Below, in pieces: positions 6,761 through 7,315 of a stretch of 7,315 nt of DNA. This DNA comes from Pyrinomonadaceae bacterium (GTDB lineage: Bacteria; Acidobacteriota; Blastocatellia; Pyrinomonadales; Pyrinomonadaceae). Within the stretch, counting starts at the first letter, position 1, and each line of letters opens with the position of its first letter. Both the position numbers and the translations under genes were made by a program. Under the pieces are notes generated by a model. That model was not told the origin of the DNA, made no database searches, and saw only the letters and a list, made by a program, of their open reading frames with translations. The stretch is taken from assembly GCA_025937955.1 (NCBI GenBank), contig JAICQI010000284.1:1-7315 (forward strand), in the 5' to 3' direction.

Positions 6761-7315
6761 ATGATCAAGGTTTTTAGTAAGAAGTTCTGTTCTGTGTTTT
6801 TTGTGCTTTTTGGCGGCTATTTATCGATCTTCGCCTTTCCGCCGCAAGCCGATCTCTTTCGCAAGCACTACGAAGCGGCCAACGCCTATCATCGCGCCGG
6901 TAATTACGCTGCCGCAGAAGCCGAGTTCAAAGTAATACTCGGCGAAGCGTACGAACGGCTCGGCAAGGTCTACTCAGCCCAGAATAATTATCAGGCGTCG
7001 ATCGTTGCGTTTGAATCTGGACGCGCGATGCGGCCCAATTCGACTGACGGATTAGTGGAGCTCGCGATTGCTTACTTTCACGCCGGCCAGTACGCAAAAG
7101 GCATCGAACCATTGCAACGAGTGATCGCGGCCGATGCAAAGAACGCGATTGCGCATCACATGCTCGGCAAGACTTACTTCATGATGGGTGAGTTTGAGAA
7201 AGCCTCGAGCGAGCTCCAGGAAACGTTGCGACTCGCTCCCGGCGATTACGACGCCGAGTACACGCTTGGTCTTTGTTATTTAAAACGAAAAGATGTTGCC
7301 GGGGCGAAACAACTC
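6761..7315 (+). CDS. Secreted tetratricopeptide (TPR) repeat protein, 3'-truncated
   Basis: The frame is open from the ATG at 6761 to the window edge (185 codons). The N-terminus MIKVFSKKFCSVFFVLFGGYLSIFAF is a signal peptide: lysines, then a hydrophobic core, with possible cleavage near FPPQA. No lipobox cysteine is seen. TPR units follow: about 34-60 (short), 62-95 (AYERLGKVYSAQNNYQASIVAFE), 96-129 (GLVELAIAYFHAGQYAKGIEPL), 130-163 (AHHMLGKTYFMMGEFEKASSEL) and 164 onward (AEYTLGLCYLKRKDVAGA). The units from 62 are in a regular 34-residue register. TPR arrays bind other proteins; acting in the periplasm or at the surface, this one could serve the receptor encoded just upstream. The ATG lacks a clear ribosome site, and bases 6794-6819, which encode the hydrophobic core, match an intergenic repeat, so the exact start is less certain than the TPR call. 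The gene lies on the receptor's strand, 89 bases after its stop, but beyond a terminator. Confidence 0.85.
   Translation, partial: MIKVFSKKFCSVFFVLFGGYLSIFAFPPQADLFRKHYEAANAYHRAGNYAAAEAEFKVILGEAYERLGKVYSAQNNYQASIVAFESGRAMRPNSTDGLVELAIAYFHAGQYAKGIEPLQRVIAADAKNAIAHHMLGKTYFMMGEFEKASSELQETLRLAPGDYDAEYTLGLCYLKRKDVAGAKQL
6794..6819 (+). repeat. T-rich repeat word, copy 2, inside the TPR signal-peptide coding region
   Basis: It is 23 of 26 bases identical to 1603-1628. In the TPR frame it covers codons 12 to 20, read as VFFVLFGGY, that is, the hydrophobic core of the signal peptide. See copy 1 for the family remark. Confidence 0.55.

Noticed and set aside
1..7315. CRISPR array, tRNA, rRNA, riboswitch or insertion sequence
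   Set aside because: No regularly spaced repeats with spacers, no cloverleaf or rRNA signatures, no transposase frame and no terminal inverted repeats were seen in the window.

Overview
The window reads as a piece of an Acidobacteriota chromosome, possibly a Blastocatellia-like lineage. This rests on gene content: an Oar-like TonB-dependent receptor with an N-terminal carboxypeptidase-regulatory domain and an LPLNGRN plug motif, a CRTAC1/ASPIC-UnbV FG-GAP protein, a secreted TPR protein and a small secreted helical protein of a type I associate with acidobacterial genomes. The phylum is inferred from these families and from moderate GC content; no rRNA or other phylogenetic marker is present.

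Layout. (1) Bases 1-944, plus strand: the C-terminal part of a secreted FG-GAP/ASPIC-UnbV protein, cut by the window edge. (2) Bases 956-1558, minus strand: a 200-residue secreted, mostly helical protein of unknown function, convergent with gene 1 and only 11 bases from it. A short degenerate repeat covers both stop codons. (3) Bases 1559-1755: a divergent regulatory region with an inverted repeat over a likely minus-strand -10 box, a T-rich repeat word, a possible plus-strand promoter and two abutting 10-bp palindromes. (4) Bases 1756-2946, plus strand: a ROK-family transcriptional regulator with an N-terminal winged helix-turn-helix and a sugar-kinase-like domain whose zinc motif is altered. 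(5) Bases 2947-3224: a GC-rich hairpin, a promoter-like TTGACA element and a long leader ending in a very strong ribosome binding site. (6) Bases 3225-6671: a complete 1148-residue TonB-dependent outer-membrane receptor, followed by a strong intrinsic terminator. (7) Bases 6761-7315: the N-terminal 185 residues of a secreted TPR protein running off the window.

How they may work together. A ROK regulator beside an outer-membrane receptor suggests control of receptor expression by a sugar or sugar derivative. The TPR protein following the receptor could be a periplasmic or surface partner. These links come from gene order and family knowledge and are not shown directly. Most of the window is ordinary for the phylum, and I see no defence system, mobile element, CRISPR array or RNA gene. 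The most unusual points are the short repeat words that form the ends of genes (both convergent stops and the TPR signal peptide), the lost cysteine in the ROK zinc motif, and the terminator placed 21 bases before the TPR start codon.
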